Positions 17,316-27,357 of a stretch of DNA of 64,000 nt are shown in pieces. Positions within the stretch are counted from its first letter, which is position 1; every line of letters begins with the position of its first letter. Position numbers and translations under genes: made by a program. Source of the DNA: DATJLY01 sp035604615 (GTDB lineage Bacteria; Pseudomonadota; Alphaproteobacteria; ATCC43930; CGMCC-115725); NCBI GenBank assembly GCA_035604615.1, contig DATNID010000055.1, positions 62,001-126,000 on the forward strand, given 5' to 3'. The notes under the pieces are model-generated. The model did not search any database. It worked only from the letters and a program-made list of their open reading frames with translations, and was not told the DNA's origin.

Positions 17316-18473
17316 CTATGCCGCGAGCAGCGTGAGCTGCATGATGCCGCCGATCCAGGCCAAGCGGTCGAAGCCCGGATCGCGCAATCCCAGTGCCGCG
17401 AGCAGCACCGTCAAGGCGCTGGCGAGGGCGATAGCTTGCGCGTGGTAGCCGACGGCGATGACAAGTACGACCATGGTCATGGCGTCCGCGATCGCGGCGG
17501 CCCAGACGAAGCTAGGGCGGCCCTCGTCGGCGTCCTTGGGCAGTGTCAGGACGAAGAGCGCCGGCACCGCGATGAGATAGAGACCGAGCGGAAGCTCGGA
17601 ACGCGGCATGAGAAGCGCGAGCCACGCCCAGATCGTCACCCCCGCCGTCACTGCCCAGCCGAGTCCGTTCCAGCGCTGCCAGCGCAGCAGCACGAGCGCA
17701 CCCGCAGTGACCAGGAAAACATAAAGAAGCAGGCCCGCCGCCGATGGGTTCGGCGTCTCGATCAGCGCCGGCGCGACATAGCCGCCGACGAAACCGAGGA
17801 GCGCCATGAGCTGTCCATGGACCAGCGACAGGAGCGCGGCCGCGGCGGCGACGCCGGCCAGCAGCGCGAAGGCGACCGCCGCCGGGATGAGCGCATAGAG
17901 CGCATGGCCAGCATAAACGCTCGCGAACAGTCCGACGATCCCCGCAGCGCTGAGCCCGGGCGGGATATAGTCCGGCTCGAGCGGGAGGCCGGCAGCAAGG
18001 ACCGGCTTGTGCCGTCTCGTCCACTCGCCTGCGGCAAGGAGGGCGAGGCCGAGAACGATGCCCGAGGCGACGCGCGCCGCCGGGCCGAACAGGCCGCGCT
18101 CGATCGTGTACTTGACCAGGAACACGATGCCGAGCGCGAGCGCGAGCGCGCCGAGCCAAGCGATCCAGCGTCGCATGAGACGCTCTTCGAGCCGCGCGAT
18201 GATCGCGCCCGCGCCGGCGCCGGACGGCAGAGAGAGCTGGATATCGGGCGGCGGGGCCGGCGCGGGAGCTGGTGGCGGCGCGGCTGGGGCGGGCGGCTTT
18301 ACCGCTTCCGGCTCAGGCGGCCCGGACGGCGGCCGGACGCGAGCTTCAATGAAAGCGAGGCGGGCGGAGAATTCGGACAGGCGCGCGTCGGTCTCGCGCG
18401 CGCGGCGCTCACCGGCGCGCCACGCGGTGGCGGCGATGCATAACACGAGGAGCGCGCCGATCAGCGCAAGCAT
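17316..18473 (-). CDS. DUF2339 membrane protein, N-terminal part (truncated by amber codon)
   Basis: The 385-residue product begins with one membrane anchor (1-16), a short helical linker and a Pro/Ala-rich stretch. The family core follows: RRWIAWLGALALALGIVFLVKY, then GEWTRRHK and GGYVAPALIETP, plus further membrane helices. DUF2339 proteins are normally single chains of about 850-950 residues, and the two parts here add up to about 857. The frame ends at TAG 17316-17318. TAG also ends hisS, yraN and grpE in this window, so it is an ordinary stop codon, and this looks like a nonsense mutation, a sequencing error or inefficient read-through. It starts 10 bases after the MFS gene. Confidence 0.65.
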   Translation of the reverse strand: MLALIGALLVLCIAATAWRAGERRARETDARLSEFSARLAFIEARVRPPSGPPEPEAVKPPAPAAPPPAPAPAPPPDIQLSLPSGAGAGAIIARLEERLMRRWIAWLGALALALGIVFLVKYTIERGLFGPAARVASGIVLGLALLAAGEWTRRHKPVLAAGLPLEPDYIPPGLSAAGIVGLFASVYAGHALYALIPAAVAFALLAGVAAAAALLSLVHGQLMALLGFVGGYVAPALIETPNPSAAGLLLYVFLVTAGALVLLRWQRWNGLGWAVTAGVTIWAWLALLMPRSELPLGLYLIAVPALFVLTLPKDADEGRPSFVWAAAIADAMTMVVLVIAVGYHAQAIALASALTVLLAALGLRDPGFDRLAWIGGIMQLTLLAA

Positions 18474-18482
18474 GTCCCGGAC

Positions 18483-19748
18483 TCAGGTTTGACCGAGCTT
18501 CAGCCCCGGCGAGAAAGCGAGAATCGCGACGGCGCCCAATGCCACCGGCGCGAATGCCAGCGCGGGAATTCCGGTCACGTCCCAGGCGAAACCGCCGAGG
18601 ATCGGCAGCACCACGGCGCATGGATAGGAGATGGTGAACATCGCCGCTGAAATGCGATGAACGTCGTGAGGCGGGCCGAGCAGCGCCGGCAGTGCGAGCA
18701 TCAGGATGAGCGCCACCGCGTTGGCGAAGCCCAGGAGCGCCGCCCACCACACCACTGCCTCGGCCTGCCCGAGGACGATGCCGACGACGCTCGCGACCAG
18801 CAGGATGCCCATCGCGATGTAGGTCGCGTGGCGCCGCACCAGCCGGCCTGCCACCGCGATCATCAGCAGCGAGCCTGGAATTTGACCACCGTTCAGGGCC
18901 GACAAGGCCTGGCCGACCAGGTCGGGCCGGCCAAGCGAGTGCAGATAGTCGGGCAGGAACGTGTTCGCGCACCAATAAATCGTGTTGACGGAGCCGAGCA
19001 GGATGCCGAGGCGCCACACCAGCGGATCGCGCCAATCCGGCCACCAGCGCCTGGCCCCGATCGACCGCGCTGCGGCCGAGCGCGGCGCGCGCGGCGACCA
19101 GGCGATCACGATCAGCGCCGTGACCAGGATCGGCAGCGACCACAGCACGAGCGAGAGCCGCCAGCTGCCATGGGCCAGCGGCAGCACCACCGGAATGGCG
19201 AGCGCGACGGCGATGAGTTCCGAGACCAGGAGCCCGTTGGTGTAGACTGCGGTCGCGAAGCCGACGCGGCCGGGCATCCAGTCGCGCACCAGGGGCGGCA
19301 TGGCCGGCTGCATGATGGCGATCCCGGCGCCCATCAGGATAGTCGCGGCATCGAGCATGACGATGTTGGGCGCGGCGCCCCGCACCGCGGAGCCGATTGC
19401 GGTGAGGAAAAGCCCCACCACCAATGTCGGCTGCGCCCCGAACCGCGCGATCAGCATCGCCCCCGGGATGGCCGCGAAGGCGAACAGCAGCGACGGCAGG
19501 CTGCCGAGGGTGCCGATCGAGGTCTCGGACAGGCCGAGATCCTGGTGGATCATCGGCAGGACCGGTGCCACCGCGAGGATGGTCAGGCGCAACGCCATTC
19601 CGGCGAGCCAGAGAATCGCGAGCGTACCGAGGAACCGTTGACTGGTCTGTCCGGCCAGCTCGCGCGGCGCGTGATAGATCGGCGTCGCAGCGTCGGCCGC
19701 CGGTTCGGGACTATCGTAGGGCGTCTCTTCCACGGTCCTGCGCTTCAC
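18483..19748 (-). CDS. Major facilitator superfamily transporter (CynX/NarK-like)
   Basis: A 421-residue inner-membrane transporter with about 12 helices in two halves. The cytoplasmic N-terminus (about 40 residues) precedes ILWLAGMALRLTILAVAPVL, and the loop 2-3 segment LIARFGAQPTL corresponds to the MFS GxxxDRxGRR-type motif in degenerate form. The GTG at 19748 overlaps the stop of the upstream binding-protein gene (GTGA), indicating translational coupling. The substrate is unknown; relatives carry cyanate, nitrate or small organic anions. Co-expression with two NMT1-type binding proteins is odd, since MFS carriers do not normally use them. Confidence 0.78.
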   Translation of the reverse strand: MKRRTVEETPYDSPEPAADAATPIYHAPRELAGQTSQRFLGTLAILWLAGMALRLTILAVAPVLPMIHQDLGLSETSIGTLGSLPSLLFAFAAIPGAMLIARFGAQPTLVVGLFLTAIGSAVRGAAPNIVMLDAATILMGAGIAIMQPAMPPLVRDWMPGRVGFATAVYTNGLLVSELIAVALAIPVVLPLAHGSWRLSLVLWSLPILVTALIVIAWSPRAPRSAAARSIGARRWWPDWRDPLVWRLGILLGSVNTIYWCANTFLPDYLHSLGRPDLVGQALSALNGGQIPGSLLMIAVAGRLVRRHATYIAMGILLVASVVGIVLGQAEAVVWWAALLGFANAVALILMLALPALLGPPHDVHRISAAMFTISYPCAVVLPILGGFAWDVTGIPALAFAPVALGAVAILAFSPGLKLGQT

Positions 19749-20746
19749 TTCAGGCTTGCGGCCGCCTCGTGTACCAGCGCGCTGTCCACCACCTTCGACA
19801 GGTCGAGCGGCGTAGTGTAGTTGAGCCTGCCGTTCTGCATGTGCACGGCCTCCTGCCGGCGTAGGCTTTCGACGTATTTTCCGATGTCGAGATTGCGGTC
19901 GAATGCGAACGGAACCGCCGCCTTGATGCCGTCGAGGTCGAGCTTGGTCCCTTGCGCGAGTAACGCGGCGAGCTGCGGGTCCTCGTTGTAGCGGCCTTGG
20001 GTCTCGTGCGCCGCGCGGACCAGCGCGCGCAGGAAGCGCACGGCGACCGCGCGGCGGTTGCGCATAAGCTCGCCGCTGAAGAACACCACGGTCGTCAGGT
20101 CGCCGCTGCCGACCGCCGCTTCCGGCTGCACCAGCGCGGCCAGGTTCTGCCGGATCGCCAGCGTGGCGAGCGGCTCGGCAGGAAAGGCGGCGTCGATGCC
20201 CTTGTTGGAGAACGCCACCAGCATCTGCGGGAAGCCGAGCATGGTCTCGTTCACGTCCTTGAGCGTCATGCCGTACTTGCCGAGAATGAGAGTCAGGAAA
20301 TATTCGGGGATCGAGCCCGGCGTGTTGGCGGCGACGACCCTGCCCTTGAGATCGGCGCCGCTCTTGATCGCGCCGCTGTCCCACAAATCCTTGCGCGCAA
20401 GGAGCGGAGTCGAGGTGACCGGCGCGGGCTGGATGCCGAGCGCCGCCACCGCGCGCAGATCGAGGCCCTCGTGCTGGGCATTGAAGAACCCGGCGTTGAG
20501 CGCCCCCATACTCACGTCGAGCTGGCCGGTGGCGAGCGACGAGATCGATTCCTGCGCGCCGCGGAAGCTCATCTCCTCGATGGCGATGTGCTCGTCCGCG
20601 AGATAGCCCTTTTCGAGCGCGATGTAATAGGGCGACTGGGACAGCGTGATGACCAGCCCGATCGAAAGCTTGTCGGTCTTCTCCTGCGCCGCCGCCGGCA
20701 GCATCAGGGCCACGAGCGCGGCAAGGATCGCCAGGCGCCTGATCAA
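19745..20746 (-). CDS. NMT1/ThiY-like substrate-binding protein, copy 2 of a tandem pair
   Basis: A 333-residue secreted protein starting at a TTG (20746) with GGAGGG about seven bases upstream. The signal peptide (1-20) ends AAAQ. It aligns end to end with the neighbouring copy: both share the blocks LARKDLWDSGAIK, LILGKYGMTLKDVNETM and the terminal AAASLK. The fold is that of NMT1-like periplasmic binding proteins for pyrimidine precursors, sulfonates or riboflavin-like compounds; the ligand is unassigned. No cognate permease or ATPase gene is present in the window. Its stop overlaps the MFS start. Confidence 0.8.
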   Translation of the reverse strand: MIRRLAILAALVALMLPAAAQEKTDKLSIGLVITLSQSPYYIALEKGYLADEHIAIEEMSFRGAQESISSLATGQLDVSMGALNAGFFNAQHEGLDLRAVAALGIQPAPVTSTPLLARKDLWDSGAIKSGADLKGRVVAANTPGSIPEYFLTLILGKYGMTLKDVNETMLGFPQMLVAFSNKGIDAAFPAEPLATLAIRQNLAALVQPEAAVGSGDLTTVVFFSGELMRNRRAVAVRFLRALVRAAHETQGRYNEDPQLAALLAQGTKLDLDGIKAAVPFAFDRNLDIGKYVESLRRQEAVHMQNGRLNYTTPLDLSKVVDSALVHEAAASLK

Positions 20747-20777
20747 TTCGCCCTCCGTTCCAATGCGGTTCCTGCCG

Positions 20778-21779
20778 TCACTTGAGGCTCGCGGCGGCGC
20801 GATGCACGATATTGGCATCGAAGATTCGGTCCGCCGGCACCGGCGTCGCATAGTTGAGCCGGCCGTCCAGCATGTGCCGGCGCTCCTGGCGGCGGACGCT
20901 CGCCTCGTATTTGGCGATGTCGAGGTCGGGATCGAAGCCGTAGGGGTAGGCAGAGGTGACGATATCGGCCGTCAGCTTTGTCGCCTTCGCCAGGATGGCA
21001 ACGATCTCGGGCTTGGAGCGGTAGTCGATCGAGTCGCGCGCGCCGCGGATCATGGCGCGCAGGAAGCGCTCCCCGACCTGAGGCCGCTCGCGCAGGAACT
21101 TGCCGCTGAAGAAAAACACGGTCGTCATGTCGCCGCCGCCGGCGCCGGCGTCGGGCTTGACCAGCTCGGCAAAGCCCTGGCGGATTGACAGCGTAGCGAA
21201 AGGCTCGGCCGGAATCGCCGCGTCGACCGCCTTGTTGCTGAGCGCGACCACCATTTCCGGGAAGCTGATCATAGTCTCGTTAACATCCTTGAGCGTCATC
21301 CCGTACTTCCCGAGGATCAGCGACAGGAAGTATTCCGGGCTCGCGCCGGGCGTGTTGACGGCAACGGTCCGGCCCTTGAGGTCGGCGCCGTTTTTGATCG
21401 CGCCGCTGTCCCACAAGTCCTTGCGTGCGAGCAGGGGCGTCGCCGTCACCGGCAGGGGCTGGATGCCGAGCGTCGCCACGACGCGAAGGTCGAGTCCCTG
21501 GTTGGCGGCATTAAAGAACCCCGCGTTGATGGCGCCCATCGACACGTCCATCTGGCCGGTCGCGAGCGCCGAAACCGCGTCCTGCGCGCCGCGATAATTG
21601 GAGGCGTCGGCGGCAATGTGTTCGGCCGCGAGATAGCCCTTGGCGTCGGCCACGTAGTAGGGCGCATCGGCAATCGAGACCGCCATACCGAGGACGACCG
21701 GGTCGGCGTTCTGCTGGGCCGAAGCGGGCCAGACACCTGCGCAAAAAAACGTCATGACCAGCGCGGAACGTCCGACCAA
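20778..21779 (-). CDS. NMT1/ThiY-like substrate-binding protein, copy 1 of a tandem pair
   Basis: A 333-residue secreted protein, the same length as the next gene and clearly its paralogue (shared LWDSGAIK, GKYGMTLKDVNETM, AIPAEPFATLSIRQ and AAASLK). Residues 1-21 form the signal peptide (ends WPASAQ). It is the first gene of the leftward group copy 1, copy 2, MFS, DUF2339, with 31 bases to copy 2. The two copies differ mainly in the central substrate-facing region (DAGAGGGDMTT here, EAAVGSGDLTT in copy 2), so they may bind related but different ligands. The 165 bases between its start and dnaJ show no clear promoter. Confidence 0.8.
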   Translation of the reverse strand: MVGRSALVMTFFCAGVWPASAQQNADPVVLGMAVSIADAPYYVADAKGYLAAEHIAADASNYRGAQDAVSALATGQMDVSMGAINAGFFNAANQGLDLRVVATLGIQPLPVTATPLLARKDLWDSGAIKNGADLKGRTVAVNTPGASPEYFLSLILGKYGMTLKDVNETMISFPEMVVALSNKAVDAAIPAEPFATLSIRQGFAELVKPDAGAGGGDMTTVFFFSGKFLRERPQVGERFLRAMIRGARDSIDYRSKPEIVAILAKATKLTADIVTSAYPYGFDPDLDIAKYEASVRRQERRHMLDGRLNYATPVPADRIFDANIVHRAAASLK

Positions 21780-21944
21780 AATCGTCCCTTCCCCCGTAAC
21801 ATCCGGCGCCCCCGCGCCAGAGCGTTCATTAGTCGCATTATACGACCAGGGAAGGGGTGTCGCGCGAAAGAAATACGCTATAGAGTGGGAATTTCACGCC
21901 GAATTGGGCCAGGCGCGGACGTCGGCTCACGGCGCGGAGGTGTC

Positions 21945-23072
21945 TTACTCGCGCAGGTCCTCGAAGAATTCCTTGACCTTGGCGAAGAACCCTTCGCTTT
22001 CCGGCTGGGTGCGGCTGGTCTCGCCCGCCTTCTCGAACTCGCGCAGCAACTCCTGCTGGCGCTTCGTGAGGTTGACCGGGGTCTCGACGGCAACCTCGAC
22101 ATACATATCCCCGCGTGACGGCGATCGCAGCACCGACATGCCCTTGCCCCGGAGTCGGAACTGGTGACCCGATTGGGTGCCGGAGGGGATGGTGACCTTG
22201 GCGCGGCCGCCATCGATCACCGGAACCTCGAGGGTTCCGCCGAGGGCCGCCGTCGTAACCGCGATCGGTACGCGGCAATGGATGTTGGCGCCGTCGCGCA
22301 GGAACAGGCGATGGGGCTTGACCGACAGGAAGATGTAGAGGTCGCCGGCGGCACCGCTGCGCACGCCGGCTTCGCCCTCGCCCGCGAGTCGGATGCGAGT
22401 GCCATCCTCGACGCCCGGCGGAATGGTGACGCTCAAGGATTTTTCCTTGCGCACGCGGCCGAGGCCGCCGCAGTTCCGGCACGGGTTGTCGATCACGCGA
22501 CCGGCGCCGTGGCAGGTCGGGCAAGTACGCTCGATGGTGAAGAAGCCCTGCTGGGCGCGAACATGGCCGCTGCCGTGGCAGGTCGAGCAATTGACCGGCT
22601 TCGAGCCCGGCGCGGCCCCCGTGCCGCCGCACGGATCGCACGGCGCCATCGTGGTCACGCGGATGGTGGTCTGCTTGCCCTTGAAGGCGTCCTCGAGCGG
22701 AATCTCGAGGTTGTAGCGGAGGTCGTTGCCGCGCGGGCTGCCGCCGCTACGCCGGCCGCCCATCATGTCGCCGAACATTTCGTCGAAGATGTCGGCGAAG
22801 CCGGAGGCGAACCCGAAATCGCCGGTGCCCGGCCGCGCCCCGCCGTTCTCGAACGCGGCGTGACCGAAGCGATCGTAGGCCGCGCGCTTCTGGTCGTCCT
22901 TGAGGATGTCGTAGGCCTCGTTAATCGATTTGAACTTCTGCTCGGCCGACTTGTCCCCCGGATTGCGGTCGGGATGATGCTGCATCGCGAGCTTGCGGTA
23001 GGCCTTCTTGAGGTCCTCGGGCGAGGCGTCCCGCTTCACGCCCAAGAGGTCATAAAAATCCGCTTTCGCCAT
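21945..23072 (-). CDS. dnaJ: Molecular chaperone DnaJ
   Basis: A 375-residue class A J-protein that delivers unfolded clients to DnaK and stimulates its ATPase. The J domain (1-70) carries the HPD motif at 33-35. A Gly/Phe-rich linker follows, then four CxxCxGxG zinc motifs (CDPCGGTG, CSTCHGSG, CPTCHGAG, CRNCGGLG) and the C-terminal client-binding and dimerisation domains. It lies 92 bases downstream of dnaK in the same orientation, with an inverted repeat in the gap that may reduce dnaJ transcription relative to dnaK. Confidence 0.97.
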   Translation of the reverse strand: MAKADFYDLLGVKRDASPEDLKKAYRKLAMQHHPDRNPGDKSAEQKFKSINEAYDILKDDQKRAAYDRFGHAAFENGGARPGTGDFGFASGFADIFDEMFGDMMGGRRSGGSPRGNDLRYNLEIPLEDAFKGKQTTIRVTTMAPCDPCGGTGAAPGSKPVNCSTCHGSGHVRAQQGFFTIERTCPTCHGAGRVIDNPCRNCGGLGRVRKEKSLSVTIPPGVEDGTRIRLAGEGEAGVRSGAAGDLYIFLSVKPHRLFLRDGANIHCRVPIAVTTAALGGTLEVPVIDGGRAKVTIPSGTQSGHQFRLRGKGMSVLRSPSRGDMYVEVAVETPVNLTKRQQELLREFEKAGETSRTQPESEGFFAKVKEFFEDLRE

Positions 23073-23106
23073 CGTCCACTGCTCTCGACTTCGACCGTGC
23101 TTGCGA

Positions 23107-23142
23107 AACCGCCCCGATCGACCTGGCGTCGCCGGGGCGGTT
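23107..23142 (-). terminator. Intercistronic hairpin between dnaK and dnaJ
   Basis: A perfect nine-base inverted repeat (AACCGCCCC paired with GGGGCGGTT) encloses an 18-base loop. On the minus strand it is followed by TTTCGC rather than a long T run, so it would be at most a weak terminator or an mRNA-stabilising structure. Its place between dnaK and dnaJ suggests it tunes the ratio of the two chaperones. Confidence 0.35.
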
Positions 23143-23164
23143 CAGATCAGCTGAGAGAGAGCGC

Positions 23165-25123
<1,959 letters not shown>

Positions 25124-25215
25124 CTCTTGTTGCAGCAGGGCCGCGCAGCCCGTGTCGGCGCTGCGGCCGCCCCCTCGGTTGGTCTCTCCGCAGACAGTCC
25201 TGCGAGGTTGAAGAA

Positions 25216-25244
25216 TATATATGCGCGGCCGTCTCGCTCTACAA
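25216..25244 (-). promoter_or_regulatory. Candidate heat-shock or sigma-70 promoter of dnaK
   Basis: On the minus strand TTGTAG is followed after 17 bases by TATATA, about 90 bases upstream of the dnaK ATG. The -10 region reads GCGCATATATA, resembling the CCCATAT element of alphaproteobacterial RpoH promoters, but the -35 (GTTGTA) departs from CTTGAA and the spacing is shorter than in the clpB promoter of this window. No CIRCE element is seen between grpE and dnaK. Confidence 0.4.
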
Positions 25245-25339
25245 CCGGGCGCGCCCTCGCCGGCGCGGCGAAATGCAGCGCGCGCGGGAGCAGCGTCTGT
25301 ACGCTAAATATACGCAATTTCCTGGAACGATGGCCGGGC

Positions 25340-25912
25340 CTAGACCACCTGGTCGACCCGGCGGTGCTCGCCCGGGGCGGGGCCGGCCTTGGCGACGCCG
25401 ACCATGGCCGGGCGCAGCAGCCGATCGAAGATCATGTAGCCGTGCTGCAGCACCTGGACGATGCTGCCGGGGGCTTGGCCGGGGGCTTCGATCTCGAACA
25501 TGGCCTCGTGGAAATTGTGGTCGAAGCGGTCGCCCGGCTGGGGCTCGACCCGCTTTACCCCGTGGCGCTCGAGCGAGGCCAGGAGCTCGCGCTCGGTCGC
25601 GGCGACCCCGGCGATGAGGGTGCGGGTGAGCTCGTCCCGCGCCTCGGCGGGCGGCGCGCTGGCGAGCGCGCGGTGGAGGTTGTCGGCGACGGCGAGCATG
25701 TCCTTGGCAAAATTGGCGACCCCGAAGCGGCCGGCGTCGGTGATCTCGCGCTGGGTGCGGCGGCGCGTGTTTTCGGCCTCGGCCAAGGCGCGCAGCAGCT
25801 TGTCCTTGCTTTCGGCGAGCTCGCCCTCGAGCGCAGCGATGCGCTCGGCCAGAATCTCGCCCTCGGTCTTCTCCGGCGGCGCTGCCGCGGCGCCGTTTTC
25901 GCTGTCGTTCAT
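25340..25912 (-). CDS. grpE: Nucleotide exchange factor GrpE
   Basis: A 190-residue co-chaperone that releases ADP from DnaK. The N-terminal half (about 15-75) is a long coiled coil (EILAERIAALEGELAESKDK) used for dimerisation. The C-terminal beta domain contains the family signature ending GYMIFDRLLRPAMVGVAK at about 158-175. It follows hrcA by 15 bases and presumably shares its mRNA. It ends in TAG. The 216 bases down to dnaK hold the dnaK promoter region and nothing else recognised. Confidence 0.95.
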   Translation of the reverse strand: MNDSENGAAAAPPEKTEGEILAERIAALEGELAESKDKLLRALAEAENTRRRTQREITDAGRFGVANFAKDMLAVADNLHRALASAPPAEARDELTRTLIAGVAATERELLASLERHGVKRVEPQPGDRFDHNFHEAMFEIEAPGQAPGSIVQVLQHGYMIFDRLLRPAMVGVAKAGPAPGEHRRVDQVV

Positions 25913-25927
25913 TGCCCTCGGTCCAAT

Positions 25928-26986
25928 TCAGCCCAGCAGCCGGCCGATCACCTTGGCGGTGTAATCGACCAGCGGAATGATGCGCGCGTAGTTGAGCCGG
26001 GTCGGGCCGATGACGCCGATCGCGCCCAGCACCTGCTCGCGCGAGTTGCTGTAGGGCGCCACGATCATCGAGCAGCCGGCGACCCCGAACAGCGGATTGG
26101 CGGCGCCGATATAGATCTGCACCCCGTCGCCCTCGCGGGTCGCGTCGAGGAGGCGCACCATCGCCTCGCGCGTCTCCAGCATGTCGAAGAGCGTGCGCAG
26201 CCGTTCCAGATCGGCGAGCGCGGTCACGTCGTTGAGGAGCTTGGCCTGGCCCCGGACGATAAGGGCCGAGCGCTCGCCGCTGCCGGCCCAGGATGCGAGC
26301 CCGGCCTCGACGATGCGCCCGGTCAGTTCGTCGAGCTGGGCGCGGCGCTCGTCGATCTCGGCCAGGATCGCCGCGCGCGCCTCTTCGATGGTGCGGCCCA
26401 CCAGCCGCGCGTTGAGATAGTTGCCGGCGGCGATCAAGGTCGAGGCCGGCGTGCCCAGCGGCACGTCGATGAGCCGGTTCTCCACGAGCCCGTCCTCGGT
26501 CACCATGACGACGAGGGCGCGCGACGCGGACAGTGGCACGAACTCGATGTGCTTCAGCGGCGCCTCGGTCTTGGGTGCGACCACCAGTCCGGCGCAGCGC
26601 GACAGGCCGGACAGCGTCGCTGTCGCCTCCTCGAGCGCCTGGGCCAGCGACTTGCCGGCGGCGGCGAGGCGGCCGTCGATGTTCTGCCGCTCCTCCTCGC
26701 CGAGCCCGCCCAGTTCCAGGAGTCCGTTGACGAAAAGGCGCAGGCCCGCGTCGGTGGGGAGCCGCCCGGCCGAGGTGTGCGGCGCATAGAGGAGGCCCGC
26801 TTCCTCGAGGTCGGCGAGCACGTTGCGGATGGTCGCGGGCGACAGATCGAGGCTGCCGCGGCGCGACAGCGTGCGCGAGCCCACCGGCTCGCCGGTCTCG
26901 ACATAGGCGTCCACCACCATCCGGAAAATTTCCCGGCTGCGCTCGTTGAGGTCCGTTATGAGCGATTTCGCGGCGGGCTCTTTCAT
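25928..26986 (-). CDS. hrcA: Heat-inducible transcriptional repressor HrcA
   Basis: From the ATG at 26986 the product has 352 residues. The N-terminal winged helix shows GEPVGSRTLSRR, SPATIRNVLADLEEAGLL and PHTSAGRLPTDAGLR, all HrcA hallmarks; the C-terminal GAF-like domain senses GroEL availability. HrcA normally represses groESL and sometimes dnaK through the CIRCE operator. An upstream TTG at 27025 is also in frame, but neither start has a clear ribosome site. A degenerate CIRCE-like sequence lies about 100 bases upstream, which would suit autoregulation. Confidence 0.94.
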   Translation of the reverse strand: MKEPAAKSLITDLNERSREIFRMVVDAYVETGEPVGSRTLSRRGSLDLSPATIRNVLADLEEAGLLYAPHTSAGRLPTDAGLRLFVNGLLELGGLGEEERQNIDGRLAAAGKSLAQALEEATATLSGLSRCAGLVVAPKTEAPLKHIEFVPLSASRALVVMVTEDGLVENRLIDVPLGTPASTLIAAGNYLNARLVGRTIEEARAAILAEIDERRAQLDELTGRIVEAGLASWAGSGERSALIVRGQAKLLNDVTALADLERLRTLFDMLETREAMVRLLDATREGDGVQIYIGAANPLFGVAGCSMIVAPYSNSREQVLGAIGVIGPTRLNYARIIPLVDYTAKVIGRLLG

Positions 26987-27087
26987 GCCGCGCCGAAATG
27001 TAGGAGCGGGGGGTGGGAGCGTCAACCGGCGGTGTTGGCCAGGTCACAGGCCCCAATCGTTCACTAGCAGAGCGTAACGCGGCGCCT

Positions 27088-27114
27088 ATACGACTCAGTT
27101 GCAAGACATGCTAA
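27088..27114. promoter_or_regulatory. Degenerate CIRCE-like inverted element
   Basis: The plus strand reads ATACGACTC, nine bases, then ACATGCTAA. Compared with CIRCE (TTAGCACTC-N9-GAGTGCTAA) it matches 6 of 9 positions in each half with exactly the right spacer. It sits between divergent hrcA and the 27124 gene. The core GCACTC/GAGTGC is not fully kept, and a chance match of this quality in a region this size is possible at the level of a few percent, so the call is weak. Confidence 0.22.
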
Positions 27115-27123
27115 TCGACCTGC

Positions 27124-27357
27124 ATGAAGAAAAATCGCCCTGGATCAAGCCCAAATGTCATTTGGGACAAGCGACGGAACCCGACCAAGCACGTGAGTGA
27201 TCGACTCGGCATCGAGCGATGGCAACTCAGGGAGGCACTGCACAAGATCAAGGCGCGTAGCAATCTAGGTGCGACCGATCGCGTGATCATCTACGATGAC
27301 GGCAACATTGCCGATGAAGATGGCCAAGTGGTCGGAAACATCAATGACGAAATCTGA
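27124..27357 (+). CDS. Small hypothetical protein, resembling tails of polymorphic toxins
   Basis: A 77-residue cytosolic-looking protein with no signal peptide. Its middle (VIWDKRRNPTKHVSDRLGI, then LREALHKIKARSNL, then DRVIIYDDGNIADEDG) looks like a compact helix-helix-beta-hairpin unit. From memory it resembles C-terminal domains seen at the ends of Rhs-type and other polymorphic toxins; I cannot confirm this and no catalytic residue is evident. Codon and base use is visibly less GC-rich than the neighbours. Its last 14 bases overlap the start of the DUF4279 gene, so the two are co-translated. No clear ribosome site precedes the ATG. Confidence 0.55.
   Translation: MKKNRPGSSPNVIWDKRRNPTKHVSDRLGIERWQLREALHKIKARSNLGATDRVIIYDDGNIADEDGQVVGNINDEI

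Noticed and set aside
17316..17318. TAG read as a sense codon throughout this organism
   Set aside because: grpE, yraN and hisS end in TAG at the expected family length, so TAG is a normal stop codon here.
25124..25339. CIRCE operator upstream of dnaK
   Set aside because: No pair of half-sites with a nine-base spacer reaches even two-thirds identity; only an isolated TTAGCGTAC half-like sequence is seen.
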